Positions 39,352 to 52,115 of a stretch of 64,000 bases of DNA are shown piece by piece. The position numbers and the translations under genes were made by a program. The notes beneath the pieces are model-generated. The model ran no database searches and was not told where the DNA came from. It worked only from the letters and a program-made list of their open reading frames with translations. The number at the start of each line of letters is the position of its first letter. The stretch's first letter is position 1. The DNA comes from Alphaproteobacteria bacterium (GTDB lineage: Bacteria > Pseudomonadota > Alphaproteobacteria > UBA9655). The DNA lies in assembly GCA_019749915.1 (NCBI GenBank), contig JAIEPE010000015.1, forward strand, positions 55,029 through 119,028. The letters are read 5' to 3'.

Positions 39352-39479
39352 GCTGAAGCACTTATGATCGTTTATGAATAAGCTCTCTGCTTTTTAAATT
39401 AGCTCTTTTAGAATTAACTCTTTTCTGGACTTTTTTTTCTAGAACATAAGCGTTTTTCATGGAAATCGGAGTCTAAACT

Positions 39480-40274
39480 TTAAATCCCTGAACCCCACCA
39501 GTAAATACTGACAAAAAGAAACAGCCAAACTACATCGACAAAGTGCCAATACCATGCGGCAGCTTCAAGGCCTATATGGCGGTCGGGGGTAAATCGATTA
39601 AAGCGGGCTAAAAACCAGCACACCGTCAAGAAACAGGTGCCAATGATAACGTGGGCTCCATGAAAGCCGGTGGCCATATAAAAGGTTGAAGAATAAATCC
39701 CCTCCTTAAAGCCAAAGGTGGCATGCATATATTCATAAGCTTGGACGGAGGTAAAAAGCAGCCCCAAAAGAATGGTAAAGCCAATGCCTTGAAGAACTTC
39801 CTTTTTGTAATCCTTTAAAATTGCATGGTGGGCCCAGGTAATAGTTGTGCCGGATAGCAACAGGACGAGGGTATTAAAATAAGGAAAATCAAAGGGATTT
39901 AAAGGGTGGATGCCTTTAGGGGGCCAAACGCCGCCGGTGGGTTCGGTGGGGAAAAGGCTGGCGTTAAAAAAAGCCCAAAAGAAGGCCACAAAAAACATAA
40001 CTTCCGATGTAATAAAAAGGGCCATCCCCATCTTAAGGCCGAATTGGACAGGAAGCGTATAGGTTTTTGTATCATCTGATTCCTTGATCACATCGCGCCA
40101 CCAGCCTGCCATGGTAAAGAGGACGAGCGCCCCTCCCATTAAAAGCACATAAAAGCCATGGTCATGCATATAAAGGACAAGTCCAAGCATCGAAATTAGG
40201 GCGGCTAACGCTCCCACAAAAGGCCAAGGACTAGGGGTCACGAGGTGAAAGGGATGGGTTTTTTCTGCCGCCAT
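39480..40274 (-). CDS. ctaE: Cytochrome c oxidase subunit III
   Basis: This 264-residue seven-helix subunit stabilises subunit I of the aa3 oxidase. Features are the start HPFHLVTPSPWPFVGALAA, MFFVAFFWAFFNASL, and the C-terminal TGFHGAHVIIGTCFL and YWHFVDVVWLFLF with conserved His. Usually the gene follows ctaG; here it lies on the opposite strand on the other side of a binding-protein gene, separated from ctaC. Confidence 0.95.
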   Translation of the reverse strand: MAAEKTHPFHLVTPSPWPFVGALAALISMLGLVLYMHDHGFYVLLMGGALVLFTMAGWWRDVIKESDDTKTYTLPVQFGLKMGMALFITSEVMFFVAFFWAFFNASLFPTEPTGGVWPPKGIHPLNPFDFPYFNTLVLLLSGTTITWAHHAILKDYKKEVLQGIGFTILLGLLFTSVQAYEYMHATFGFKEGIYSSTFYMATGFHGAHVIIGTCFLTVCWFLARFNRFTPDRHIGLEAAAWYWHFVDVVWLFLFVSIYWWGSGI

Positions 40275-40301
40275 TTTCCGGTCTCTTTTTTTTGTTTTAG
40301 A

Positions 40302-42092
40302 TCACTTTTCCTTGGTCCAAAGTGTATGAGGATCTGGTAATCCTGTGGGTCCCAAAGGGGGGTGATCAATGTTGTTCCAATAAGCTACGCAATCTTTCGT
40401 GCGGTGTCCTGTTGGAATTACATAATGCCCCCATAAAAGCGTTCGATCAAGAGCCCTTATAGCGGCCACAAAATCTTCCCGCTCTTTTGCATTGGTGATA
40501 GCGTTGCAGAGTGCGTCGACAACAGGACTTTTAATCCCAGGATAATTTCGCGTCCCTGGCTTGTCAGCAGCTTCGGAACTCCAATAAAAGGTTTGTTCTT
40601 GGCCTGGAGACATGGTATGCCCCCAAAAGTGAAGAATCATGTCAAAGTCCATATTGGTTTGTCGTGCGGTGTATTGGGCCGCATCTGTCGTTCGTACCGT
40701 GGCTGTAATGCCCAGTTGTTTTAAATTGCGGGCAAAGGCAAGGGCGATTTTTTCATTTTCAGGAACATTTAAAAGAATTTCAAAGGTAAAGGGTTCGCCC
40801 GTTTTGGCATTCACCAGCTTTCCGTCTTTTGTCACCCAGCCCGCTTCCTTGAGAAGATCACGCGCGATTTTTAAATTCTCTCGGCTTCCTTTGGCAAAAG
40901 TAGGAAGCGTATAAGGCTTCTCAAACACTTCTTTCGGAAGTTGAGCGCGGAAAGGCTCAAGAAGAGCCAGTTCTTTCCCTTCGGGTAATCCTTTTGCGGC
41001 GAGTTCCGTATTGTCAAAAAAGCTTGTCGTTCGGGTGAGGGCTCCATGGAAGGTACTTTTGTTCAGCCAGTCGAAATCAAAGACATAAGCAAGCGCGCGC
41101 CTGACCCGGGGATCCTTAAAAATTTCCCGCCGGGTATTAAAGGCAAAGGCTTGCATCCCTACTTGATGCTGGTGAGGGATTTCAACTTTTCTGACTAACT
41201 GTTTATGAATGGCCGGAAAATCATATTGGGCCCATTTTCCCATGTCCGATTCTTCGCGGCAGTGAACATCGCCAGACTTAAAGGCTTCGAAGGCCACGGC
41301 GGCATTTTTATAAAAATCAAAATGGAGCGTATCAAAGTTAAAGTAGCCCTTATTAACGGGAAGGTCTTTGGCCCAATAGTTGGGATCACGCTGGTAAATA
41401 ATGGAGCGGCCGGGCTCAATCTTTGCAACTTTATAGGGGCCACTTGTCAGAATCGGGGTGAGGCCTGTTTTTTCAAAATCTTTATCCTTAAAAAAGTGTT
41501 CCGGGATGAGGAGCATCAATCCCATGTGTAAGGGCATTTCGCCGTCATATTTTCCATCAACCTGGTTAAAGGTAAACTTAAGCGTGTGGTCATTAATAAT
41601 CTCGACCGTCTTCACCTTTTTATAGGCCATTTGTTGGCTAGGCGTGCCGTGTTCAAGGTAGGTTTTGTAGGAAAAGGCAACATCCTTCGCCGTAATGGGG
41701 GTGCCATCTTGCCATCTGGCTTTGGGATTAATTGTATAAACCACCCAAGAACGGTCGGGCGCCATGTCAACGCTGCTTGCTACAAGGGTATAAAGGCTGA
41801 ACGGCTCATCTGTGGCGCGTTTCATGAGGCTCTCAAACATGATATTTCGAATGCCTGCAGGGACAGTACCCTTAAGAATAAAAGGGTTCAGGGTGTCATA
41901 GGTGCCTACAATGGCAAGGCGCAGCTCACCGCCCTTAGGGGCATTGGGGTTCGTCACATCAAAATGGGTAAAATTTTCTGGATACTTGAGCCCTCCATGC
42001 ATGGCCATGCCATGTTGTGGGGCGGCCTTCAGAGAAGGTATTAAACAAAAACAAGCAGCAAACAAAACAACAAAAGAAAATAATTTTTTCAT
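40302..42092 (-). CDS. Extracellular solute-binding protein family 5 (YejA-like)
   Basis: This 596-residue periplasmic binding protein belongs to an oligopeptide-type ABC importer. It has a signal peptide (KKLFSFVVLFAACFCLIPSLKA), the family signature region PKGGELRLAIVGTYDTLNPF, and ARWQDGTPITAKDVAFSYKT. Long and without a lipobox, it fits YejA, which binds microcin C-like and formylated peptides in E. coli. The permease and ATPase genes are not adjacent. It is sited between ctaE and ctaC, breaking the oxidase cluster. Confidence 0.88.
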   Translation of the reverse strand: MKKLFSFVVLFAACFCLIPSLKAAPQHGMAMHGGLKYPENFTHFDVTNPNAPKGGELRLAIVGTYDTLNPFILKGTVPAGIRNIMFESLMKRATDEPFSLYTLVASSVDMAPDRSWVVYTINPKARWQDGTPITAKDVAFSYKTYLEHGTPSQQMAYKKVKTVEIINDHTLKFTFNQVDGKYDGEMPLHMGLMLLIPEHFFKDKDFEKTGLTPILTSGPYKVAKIEPGRSIIYQRDPNYWAKDLPVNKGYFNFDTLHFDFYKNAAVAFEAFKSGDVHCREESDMGKWAQYDFPAIHKQLVRKVEIPHQHQVGMQAFAFNTRREIFKDPRVRRALAYVFDFDWLNKSTFHGALTRTTSFFDNTELAAKGLPEGKELALLEPFRAQLPKEVFEKPYTLPTFAKGSRENLKIARDLLKEAGWVTKDGKLVNAKTGEPFTFEILLNVPENEKIALAFARNLKQLGITATVRTTDAAQYTARQTNMDFDMILHFWGHTMSPGQEQTFYWSSEAADKPGTRNYPGIKSPVVDALCNAITNAKEREDFVAAIRALDRTLLWGHYVIPTGHRTKDCVAYWNNIDHPPLGPTGLPDPHTLWTKEK

Positions 42093-42231
42093 AATAGACC
42101 CCTTACTAATACATTGGCCTTAAAGTGTACTTCTAGCTTATTTATGCAAAAATGCAAGCCCTCTATGTGAAAAGACTCTTGAGAAAATGGGGGGGCTTTG
42201 CGTATGATACAGAAAAAATAATGAGGACCTT

Positions 42232-45651
<3,420 letters not shown>

Positions 45652-45655
<4 letters not shown>

Positions 45656-45738
45656 TTCAATCAAAAAACACAGCTCTCTTCTGGGCCCTTTTAGGGCTGG
45701 CCCTTCTGTTTTATGGAGCCGCCTGCGTCTATATGTGA
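45652..45738 (+). CDS. CoxF-like single-helix microprotein, 28 residues
   Basis: ATG overlaps the ctaB stop (ATGA) and the stop overlaps the ctaG start by one base (TGATG), so translation is coupled on both sides. The product MIQSKNTALFWALLGLALLF plus eight residues is a single membrane helix. Alphaproteobacterial oxidase operons often have a small helix protein (CoxF) at exactly this point. Too short for a family search by eye; position and coupling are the evidence. Confidence 0.65.
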
Positions 45739-46280
45739 TGAAAGAGAAAAGACGTTCGACCCTTATTATCCTTCTCAGTTTAGCCTTTGGCATGTTGGCC
45801 CTGACTTTTGCCTCATCGGCTCTCTTTCGTCTTTTCTGCGAGAAAACAGGTCATGGCGGCACAACTCAAGTGGCTCGGAAGATGCCCACCCGTGTTGAGA
45901 ATAGAATGATTACGGTGCGGTTTAATGCGGACACCCAGAGGGACCTTCCTTGGGAATTTAAGCCCCTTCAAAAGCAAATCACCGTCAAAGCCGGGGAGGT
46001 AGGGCTTGCCTACTACCATGGAAAAAATAAATCTTCGGCTCACACCGTTGGAATGGCCACCTATAATGTCACTCCCCACAAGGCGGGAATTTATTTCAAT
46101 AAGGTAGAATGCTTTTGTTTTTTGGAGCAACATCTCGAAGCAGGCCAAGAGACCGACTTTCCCGTGCAATTCTTTATTGATCCTGACATTGTGAAAGACC
46201 CCACCATGGATGATGTGGACACGATCACCCTGTCTTACACGTTTTTTCCTTTAGCGAAAGGTACAAACCTAAAATGGTAA
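45738..46280 (+). CDS. ctaG: Cytochrome c oxidase assembly protein CtaG/Cox11
   Basis: Cox11 delivers copper to the CuB site of subunit I. The 180-residue protein has one N-terminal membrane helix (about residues 9-31) and a periplasmic Ig-like domain. The copper-binding Cys are in VECFCFLEQ, and MITVRFNADTQRDLPWEF and VTPHKAGIYFNK are family signatures. Start ATG 45738; a GTG one codon upstream is the alternative. Last gene of the oxidase operon here. Confidence 0.94.
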   Translation: MKEKRRSTLIILLSLAFGMLALTFASSALFRLFCEKTGHGGTTQVARKMPTRVENRMITVRFNADTQRDLPWEFKPLQKQITVKAGEVGLAYYHGKNKSSAHTVGMATYNVTPHKAGIYFNKVECFCFLEQHLEAGQETDFPVQFFIDPDIVKDPTMDDVDTITLSYTFFPLAKGTNLKW

Positions 46281-46335
46281 GATAGGTGGCTCATATGTTT
46301 CAAGTTTGCTCATGGTTAAGTTTAAATACCCACTC

Positions 46336-46364
46336 TTGCCGAAAATTAAATTACCCCTTATATA
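46336..46364 (+). promoter_or_regulatory. Predicted sigma-70 promoter of the BI-1 gene
   Basis: TTGCCG (46336-46341), a 17-base spacer and TATATA (46359-46364) lie 26 bases before the ATG. AAGGAG follows at 46379-46384. Spacing is ideal. Confidence 0.6.
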
Positions 46365-46390
46365 TGAGAGAGTAGAAAAAGGAGATCTCT

Positions 46391-47101
46391 ATGACTGATC
46401 GATCAAAGAATAAAACCATTTTAGGTGTTGAACGGACGACCCTTGCTTATAGCGAAGGGCTCCGCGCCTATATGTTGAGTGTTTACAATTATATGGCTAT
46501 GGGCCTGGGTCTTACCGGAGGAGTTGCTTTACTTGTCACCTCATCCCCAACTTTGCTGCATGCGATTATGCCGATGATGTGGCTTTTTATTATTGCGCCC
46601 ATTGGCCTTGTGTTCTTCTTAAGCTTTAAGATTAACACCATGAAATTTTCAACGGCTCAAACCGTGTTCTGGCTTTATGCAGCCTTGAATGGTGTGGCTT
46701 TTTCCGTTCTTTTCTTGGCTTATACCTATGAAAGCATTGCGCGGGTGTTCTTTATTACAGCTGGAACCTTTGCCGCTATGAGCCTTTATGGATATACCAC
46801 CAAACGCGATTTAACGGCCGTGGGATCCTTCCTCTTTATGGGACTCATTGGGCTTTTCATTGCGATGATTGTGAATATATTCATGGCAAGTACGATGCTA
46901 CAGTTTATCATTTCTGTTGCAGGTGTGCTGATCTTCACAGGTCTTACGGCTTATGATACCCAATCCATTAAAGAAACTTACACGGAAGGAAGTTCCAGTG
47001 AAGTTGCAGGCAAGCGCGCTATCTTTGGAGCCTTGCGTCTTTACTTAGACTTCATCAACCTTTTTGTCATGTTACTTCGCCTTCTTGGTGATCGCCGTTA
47101 A
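46391..47101 (+). CDS. Bax inhibitor-1 family membrane protein (YbhL/YccA-like)
   Basis: This 236-residue protein with seven hydrophobic segments belongs to the BI-1/TMBIM family, pH-sensitive calcium leak channels in studied bacteria. Signature parts are MAMGLGLTGGVALL, FSTAQTVFWLYAALNGVAFS, GLTAYDTQSIKETY with the conserved Asp, and the end ALRLYLDFINLFVMLLRLLG. AAGGAG lies six bases before the ATG. A bidirectional terminator follows directly. Confidence 0.95.
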   Translation: MTDRSKNKTILGVERTTLAYSEGLRAYMLSVYNYMAMGLGLTGGVALLVTSSPTLLHAIMPMMWLFIIAPIGLVFFLSFKINTMKFSTAQTVFWLYAALNGVAFSVLFLAYTYESIARVFFITAGTFAAMSLYGYTTKRDLTAVGSFLFMGLIGLFIAMIVNIFMASTMLQFIISVAGVLIFTGLTAYDTQSIKETYTEGSSSEVAGKRAIFGALRLYLDFINLFVMLLRLLGDRR

Positions 47102-47121
47102 AGAGGTGCACTGAAACTTAT

Positions 47122-47149
47122 AAAAAAACCTCCGAAAGGGGGTTTTTTT
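47122..47149. terminator. Bidirectional rho-independent terminator between BI-1 and pssA
   Basis: An A run, stem CCTCC/GGGGG-type closed by a GAAA tetraloop, then a T run, symmetric on both strands. It sits between the convergent BI-1 and pssA genes and touches the pssA stop codon. Confidence 0.85.
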
Positions 47150-47900
47150 ATTTCTCTCTCTTTTTTCTTTGGTAATTCATAAAGCTAATAGGAATAGAGC
47201 AAATATATAAAAAGGCTCCTAAGCTTAATGTATACCAAGGGACACTGAAAAGAGCAGCAACAAAAAAAGCCACAAGGATAAGAAGGTAGCGCACATAATG
47301 ATGAGGAATGGGAACATTCTTAATAAGAAAAGTGGGGATGCGACTGATAAGTAAAAGGCCGCTTAGAAATAGGGTTACAGCAAAGACAAGAGGATGAGTC
47401 CCAAAATTTTCCTCTAGGGCAAAGCTTAACATCAAAGGAGCAAGAGCAAGAAAAGCTCCTGCAGGCGCGGGAACCCCTACGGAAAATCGTTTTTCCCAAT
47501 CGGCAGAAGGGATGGAAATATTTGTGTTAAAACGTGCTAAACGTAGAGCCATGCAGGTTGAAAAGAAAAGAGCGAGGGCCCACCCTGTCCCCCTCCATAG
47601 ATGAAGACTATATAGATAAATCATGACAGCAGGGGCCACGCCAAAGCTGATGAAATCGGAGAGTGAGTCAAGTTCAGCACCAAAGGCACTATCGACGCGT
47701 AAAAAACGAGCCACCCGCCCATCCAAAGCATCGAGGATGGCCGCAATCAAAATCAGACTTACTGCAAATTCCCATCGTTCACTCAAGGCAAAACGAATGG
47801 AAGTGAGTCCCGTACAAAGGGCTGTAATGGTGATGGCATTGGGGATGATGCGTACAAGGGGAGAAGGAGCTGGTTTGCTGTATGCGCGTGTTTTTTTCAT
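47148..47900 (-). CDS. pssA: CDP-diacylglycerol-serine O-phosphatidyltransferase
   Basis: PssA makes phosphatidylserine from CDP-diacylglycerol and serine. This 250-residue membrane enzyme has the CDP-alcohol phosphotransferase motif, seen here as ILDALDGRVARFLRVDSAFGAELDSLSD near residue 65 (read in two parts, with the catalytic Asp residues). PNAITITALCTGL marks the N-terminus. It overlaps psd by four bases, so synthesis and decarboxylation of phosphatidylserine are made together. Confidence 0.95.
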   Translation of the reverse strand: MKKTRAYSKPAPSPLVRIIPNAITITALCTGLTSIRFALSERWEFAVSLILIAAILDALDGRVARFLRVDSAFGAELDSLSDFISFGVAPAVMIYLYSLHLWRGTGWALALFFSTCMALRLARFNTNISIPSADWEKRFSVGVPAPAGAFLALAPLMLSFALEENFGTHPLVFAVTLFLSGLLLISRIPTFLIKNVPIPHHYVRYLLILVAFFVAALFSVPWYTLSLGAFLYICSIPISFMNYQRKKREK

Positions 47901-48583
47901 GAACGATTTTCTCCTAAACGCTGGGGAGCTGTTGAGTTCAGATCTGCCAGAATTGTTTCTCCCGCAATCATGCGTTGACCTTCAACAACAAGAGGATTGA
48001 TGGCTTCAGGGAGGTAGACGTCAACCCGGCTTCCAAAACGAATGATACCAAAAACTTCGCCGCTGTTGACCTTATCTCCCGCCTGAACGTCACAAAGGAT
48101 GCGGCGGGCAATCAGACCTGCAATCTGAATGACAAGAATCTCTTGATGGTCATGGGTTTCAATGAGAAGAGAGTTTCTCTCATTAAATTCACTGGCCTTG
48201 TCTAAAGAGGCGTTAAAAAATTTACCAGGATAATAATGGACCCTCTTAATAATACCATCAATAGGAATGCGGTTAACGTGGACATCAAAGACATTCAAAA
48301 AAATACTAATGCGGGTGAGGGAGGATTTTTTCCATTTGAGCTCTTTAGGAGGCAAGGCTTTTTCAATCTTGGTAATGATCCCATCCGCAGGGCTGATGAC
48401 TAAACCGTCTCCAAGAGGCGTGATGCGCCGTGGATTACGGAAAAAATAAACGCACCACCCGGTGAGGAGAAGTCCAAGGAGACCCAAAAAATTGGAAAAA
48501 AGAAAAAGAATGAAAGTTACGCCTGCGAACAGAGCAATGAAGGGAAAGCCAGCTCGGTGAAGTGGCGCAAAAAAGGACTCCAT
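47897..48583 (-). CDS. psd: Phosphatidylserine decarboxylase (short PSD-A type)
   Basis: Psd converts phosphatidylserine to phosphatidylethanolamine with a pyruvoyl group made by self-cleavage. The 228-residue chain is of the short PSD-A type, with two N-terminal membrane segments, FLNVFDVHVNRIPIDG and the cleavage site Gly-Ser in GIIRFGSRVDVYLP. It precedes pssA in the same operon. Confidence 0.95.
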   Translation of the reverse strand: MESFFAPLHRAGFPFIALFAGVTFILFLFSNFLGLLGLLLTGWCVYFFRNPRRITPLGDGLVISPADGIITKIEKALPPKELKWKKSSLTRISIFLNVFDVHVNRIPIDGIIKRVHYYPGKFFNASLDKASEFNERNSLLIETHDHQEILVIQIAGLIARRILCDVQAGDKVNSGEVFGIIRFGSRVDVYLPEAINPLVVEGQRMIAGETILADLNSTAPQRLGENRS

Positions 48584-48666
48584 GTGTTCTCCTTATAAAA
48601 ACCTATGGCATTTATAGCGGTTTTGCGTAGAATTGGCTATCTTATTTCTGAGAAGGTAAAAAACAA

Positions 48667-49254
48667 ATGAAAGAAATTCAAGCCATTGGTGTTTATTGTA
48701 GCTCCTATGATTCGGTCAGTGATGTATATAAAAAAGCAGCCGTTACCTTAGGAGAAGAGTTGGTCAAACGTAAAATCACCCTTGTTTATGGAGGCGGAAA
48801 ACTGGGTCTTATGGGACAGCTTGCCGATACAACCATGAAAGAAGGGGGGCGTGTGATTGGGTATATGCCTGAACATCTCAAAAATCTTGAAGAGCCAAAT
48901 TGGGACATTACAGAAATGCACATGGTTGATTCCATGCATACACGCAAGCGTTTGATGTTTGAACAGGCCGATGGTTTTTTTGTGCTGCCAGGTGGCTTTG
49001 GAACCCTCGATGAGGCTTTTGAGGTTATTACCTGGCGCCAGCTAGGGCTTCATGAGAAACCTGTGGTTTTTATTAATATTAATGAATATTGGACACCTTT
49101 CCAAGATCTGACAAATAATATTTTTGACCAACACTTTGCCAAGCCGGAACACAAAAAGTATTTTCAGTTTGTCCCTTCTATTCCAGAAGCCTTCCAGTTT
49201 CTATTAGAAGTCAAAACACCCCCAAATCATGAGCCGGTGGCTGAATGGGTGTAG
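48667..49254 (+). CDS. LOG family protein (TIGR00730), nucleotide 5'-monophosphate phosphoribohydrolase-like
   Basis: This 195-residue Rossmann-fold protein has the LOG motifs YGGGKLGLMGQLAD and PGGFGTLDEAFEVITW, the latter with catalytic Arg/Glu nearby. Family members release bases from nucleoside monophosphates, some producing cytokinins. The bacterial housekeeping role is uncertain. GAAGG precedes the ATG. Confidence 0.92.
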   Translation: MKEIQAIGVYCSSYDSVSDVYKKAAVTLGEELVKRKITLVYGGGKLGLMGQLADTTMKEGGRVIGYMPEHLKNLEEPNWDITEMHMVDSMHTRKRLMFEQADGFFVLPGGFGTLDEAFEVITWRQLGLHEKPVVFININEYWTPFQDLTNNIFDQHFAKPEHKKYFQFVPSIPEAFQFLLEVKTPPNHEPVAEWV

Positions 49255-49256
49255 GC

Positions 49257-49286
49257 TTGATTTTTTTTTAAGTTTAGCCCTATATA
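49257..49286 (+). promoter_or_regulatory. Promoter-like sequence abutting the DnaJ-domain gene start
   Basis: TTGATT (49257-49262), 18-base spacer and TATATA (49281-49286). The ATG at 49291 is only four bases beyond the -10 box, so a transcript from here would be leaderless or nearly so. No ribosome-binding site is seen before that ATG. Confidence 0.4.
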
Positions 49287-49290
49287 AAGT

Positions 49291-49833
49291 ATGAAAAAAC
49301 CGCGCTTTGTTCCGTTAGATACAACTCATCCCGGTGTTCCTGAGGTTAGGCTTTGTGATCATGAGGGGTGTCAACATCCTGGAGAGTTTAAGGCTCCAAA
49401 GAATCCGAGCAATTTAAAGGATTTTTACTGGTTTTGTCTCGATCACATTCGAGACTATAATAAAAGCTGGGATTTTTATAAGGGGATGAGTCCGGAAGAA
49501 ATTGAAAAAAGTCGCATTTCCGACATTACGTGGAACCGCCCTTCCTGGCCAGTTGGGGGGTGGCGCCTTCTTTTAGAAAAACTTAGCTCAACGGAAGGCT
49601 TAGATCCTTTTTTACGAGCTGCTGCCATGCCGCAAGCCGTTCCCAAAGACGTTAAACGAGCTCTGAGTGTGCTCGACCTTTCCCTTCCTCTCACCCTAGA
49701 AGAGCTTAAAAAACAATACAAAAAACTGGCGAAGAAGTATCATCCTGATTTGAATCCTGAAGATTCAAAGGCGGAAGAAAACTTGAAAAAGATTAATGAA
49801 GCGTATCAGATTCTAAAAAAGCAACTTTTCTAA
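49291..49833 (+). CDS. DnaJ-domain protein (alphaproteobacterial J-domain family)
   Basis: In this 180-residue protein a non-J N-terminal part with paired Cys ([14 protein letters not shown] and [12 protein letters not shown]) is followed by a C-terminal J-domain. The J-domain has [20 protein letters not shown] with its HPD tripeptide, near residue 150. It would stimulate DnaK ATPase for specific clients. This layout is common in alphaproteobacteria. The start lacks a ribosome-binding site and may be leaderless. Confidence 0.92.
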   Translation: MKKPRFVPLDTTHPGVPEVRLCDHEGCQHPGEFKAPKNPSNLKDFYWFCLDHIRDYNKSWDFYKGMSPEEIEKSRISDITWNRPSWPVGGWRLLLEKLSSTEGLDPFLRAAAMPQAVPKDVKRALSVLDLSLPLTLEELKKQYKKLAKKYHPDLNPEDSKAEENLKKINEAYQILKKQLF

Positions 49834-49887
49834 TGGACATTTATTTGGTATCAACTTGAATTCGATGCAACTTAATGAGGTTATGAT

Positions 49888-50580
49888 ATGTCAAAATTTT
49901 TATATGTTTTTTTATTCTTAGCGGCCCCTTTTTTTACTTCTCCTGGCCATGCTATGGGTGATGACTGGTTTGTGGATGGCAAATACGAGCATCAGGGAAC
50001 CGTTTTCCCTCGTGCTGTGTGTACTTATAAAAAAGAAAAAAATCAGATGGGTTTCATAAGGCATTCTCCACAAAAAACTGGAATCTTAACTCCTGCAACT
50101 GTTGAGTTTATATCTCCGGACGCTGTTTTACATGATAAATATTTTGAGAGACAAACATCTGAATTGGCTATTCAGTCTTTCTATGTAACTTCCAATCCAA
50201 CTAAACTTACCAAGGATTCAGAAGATCTAACTTCTTTGTCAACCGCGTGTTATGGATCTATTCCTATCAGAATCTCAACTGCAAAAAACTTGGATCTATT
50301 GATTTTTCAAAATGATGAAGTCGTGGGTAAAGAGGATTATGCCCAAACAATGGCAGGGGCTCTAGAGATCATCCTCTCTGAGTATATTCCAACCCTACAG
50401 AAAGCAGGGCGCCTCTCTGGTTTGAAAACAGTAACTATAACCGATAGCAATAACTCTATTGCAACAACTTTTCAGCAAAAAGTCAGTCGTATTTCCTCTT
50501 TTAAGCTCGAAAGTTACCTCCCAATGGTGGGCCCAGAAGCCTTTTTCTGGAATATGGTATTTAGAATAAACGATCAATAG
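49888..50580 (+). CDS. Exported protein of unknown function
   Basis: This 230-residue protein has a clear signal peptide (KFLYVFLFLAAPFFTSPGHA) and an otherwise soluble mature part. There is one Cys in ICTYK-like context near the start of the mature chain (AVCTYKKEK) and one in STACYGS, which could form a disulfide. I recognise no domain. GAGG lies eight bases before the ATG. Likely periplasmic or secreted. Confidence 0.75.
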   Translation: MSKFLYVFLFLAAPFFTSPGHAMGDDWFVDGKYEHQGTVFPRAVCTYKKEKNQMGFIRHSPQKTGILTPATVEFISPDAVLHDKYFERQTSELAIQSFYVTSNPTKLTKDSEDLTSLSTACYGSIPIRISTAKNLDLLIFQNDEVVGKEDYAQTMAGALEIILSEYIPTLQKAGRLSGLKTVTITDSNNSIATTFQQKVSRISSFKLESYLPMVGPEAFFWNMVFRINDQ

Positions 50581-50623
50581 GGAAAATAAACAAATAGAAC
50601 CGCTCCTTATCTTGAGCTGCTTG

Positions 50624-50632
50624 TGTTATACT
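50624..50632 (+). promoter_or_regulatory. Extended -10 promoter element of trkH
   Basis: TGTTATACT is an extended -10 box (TG-N-TATACT), about 22 bases before the trkH start codon. No good -35 box is seen, as is usual for extended -10 promoters. Confidence 0.45.
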
Positions 50633-50654
50633 ATTCCTCAAATTAAATAATGCG

Positions 50655-52115
50655 ATGCAATTCATGATTCAGGGGCGATTTATCCTTTTTATCTTAGGTG
50701 TTTTTTTGTGCATCTTGGCGGGTGCCATGGTCATCCCTGCCTGTATGGATCTTTTTTATAAAGATCCAGACTGGCTTTATTTTGGAGAGTCTGCCGCCAT
50801 AACGGGGTTTGTGGGTGTTCTCCTTACTCTTGGGTTTTGGCCGGAGGGAGAGCCCGTCTTTGAGGTGCGAGAAACGTTTGTCTTAACCGTCTCCAGTTGG
50901 GTTGCCATTTCTCTTTTTGCCGCCCTTCCTTTTATGCTTTCCAATGCGGCCCCTACCTTTACGGATGCTTTTTTTGAGTCGACTTCTGGGCTGACCACAA
51001 CAGGAGCTACGGTTTTTACGGACTTGGATTATGCTCCGCCGGGAATCTTGCTCTGGCGCTCTCTTCTCCAATGGCTCGGGGGTGTGGGGATTGTTGTTAT
51101 GGCCATGACTATTTTGCCGGCCCTTAAAATTGGAGGAATGCAGCTTTTTCGCAGTGAATTTTCCGATCGCTCGGAAAAATATTTTCCAAGAGTATCGCAA
51201 ATTGCCTCAGCCATTCTTTCAACCTATTTTCTGATGTCTTTTCTTTGTGGCGTTGCTTACTGGTTTGCAGGCATGACGCCTTTTCAAGCCATTTGCACCA
51301 TGATGTCAACCGTATCGACAGCGGGCTTTGCTATTTCTGACCTCTCCCTCTCTTACTTTGATGAGCCCTGGATTGAACTGATTGCTATTGTTTTTATGAT
51401 TATGGGTAGCATCACTTTGCTTCTCTTTACTCGCTTTCTGCAAGGGGATCCAAAACCCCTGTGGCGCGATTCCCAAGTGCGTGTTTTTCTGTCCCTTATG
51501 GGAATTTCTTCTGTTTTGTTGACCCTGTGGCTTTGGCAAAACGAGGAATATGATTTTTTCTATGCTTTCCGACACGCCTCCTTTGCTGTGGTGTCCATCA
51601 CATCAACAACGGGATTTACAACCGTTGACTTTAACACCTGGGGAAGTTTTCCTCTCATTTTCCTTTTTCTGCTTATGTTTGTGGGAGGCTGTACAGGATC
51701 AACAGCAGGAGGCATTAAAATCTTCCGTTATCAAATTTTATTTAAGGCCGCAAAGCATCAAATTTTACAATTGCGTCGGCCCCATGGCGTTTTTGTTCCC
51801 CTTTATAATAACCAGAAATTGCTCGAGGCTGATTTTATGTCAGTCCTCGCTTTTTTTGCGCTTTATATTTTTTGCTATGCTGCCTTGGCTTTAGGATATT
51901 CATTATCGGGTTTGGATGTGATTTCAAGTCTTTCGGGAAGTGCAACCATTCTTGGAAATGTGGGACCGGGGTTAGGGGATCAAATCGGCCCTTCTCGTAA
52001 TTATGGATTTTTATCTGACCCTGCGAAATGGCTTACGATCTTTGGAATGCTCTTGGGCCGCCTTGAGCTTTTAACCTTAATAATTCTTTTTACACCAAAC
52101 TTCTGGCGAACTTAG
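50655..52115 (+). CDS. trkH: Trk-type potassium uptake protein TrkH
   Basis: This 486-residue membrane subunit of a Trk/Ktr potassium transporter has four M1-P-M2 repeats. Selectivity segments include TSGLTTTGATVF, MSTVSTAGFAI, VSITSTTGFTTVDF and GSATILGNVGPGLG. GGCTGSTAGGIKIFR is a family marker. The partner TrkA is not in view. Start at 50655 with a second ATG at 50664. The stop overlaps the LysR gene end by four bases on the opposite strand. Confidence 0.95.
   Translation: MQFMIQGRFILFILGVFLCILAGAMVIPACMDLFYKDPDWLYFGESAAITGFVGVLLTLGFWPEGEPVFEVRETFVLTVSSWVAISLFAALPFMLSNAAPTFTDAFFESTSGLTTTGATVFTDLDYAPPGILLWRSLLQWLGGVGIVVMAMTILPALKIGGMQLFRSEFSDRSEKYFPRVSQIASAILSTYFLMSFLCGVAYWFAGMTPFQAICTMMSTVSTAGFAISDLSLSYFDEPWIELIAIVFMIMGSITLLLFTRFLQGDPKPLWRDSQVRVFLSLMGISSVLLTLWLWQNEEYDFFYAFRHASFAVVSITSTTGFTTVDFNTWGSFPLIFLFLLMFVGGCTGSTAGGIKIFRYQILFKAAKHQILQLRRPHGVFVPLYNNQKLLEADFMSVLAFFALYIFCYAALALGYSLSGLDVISSLSGSATILGNVGPGLGDQIGPSRNYGFLSDPAKWLTIFGMLLGRLELLTLIILFTPNFWRT

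Noticed and set aside
46281..46390. ybhL-type RNA motif before the BI-1 gene
   Set aside because: Only a promoter and ribosome-binding site are evident; no clear hairpin set.
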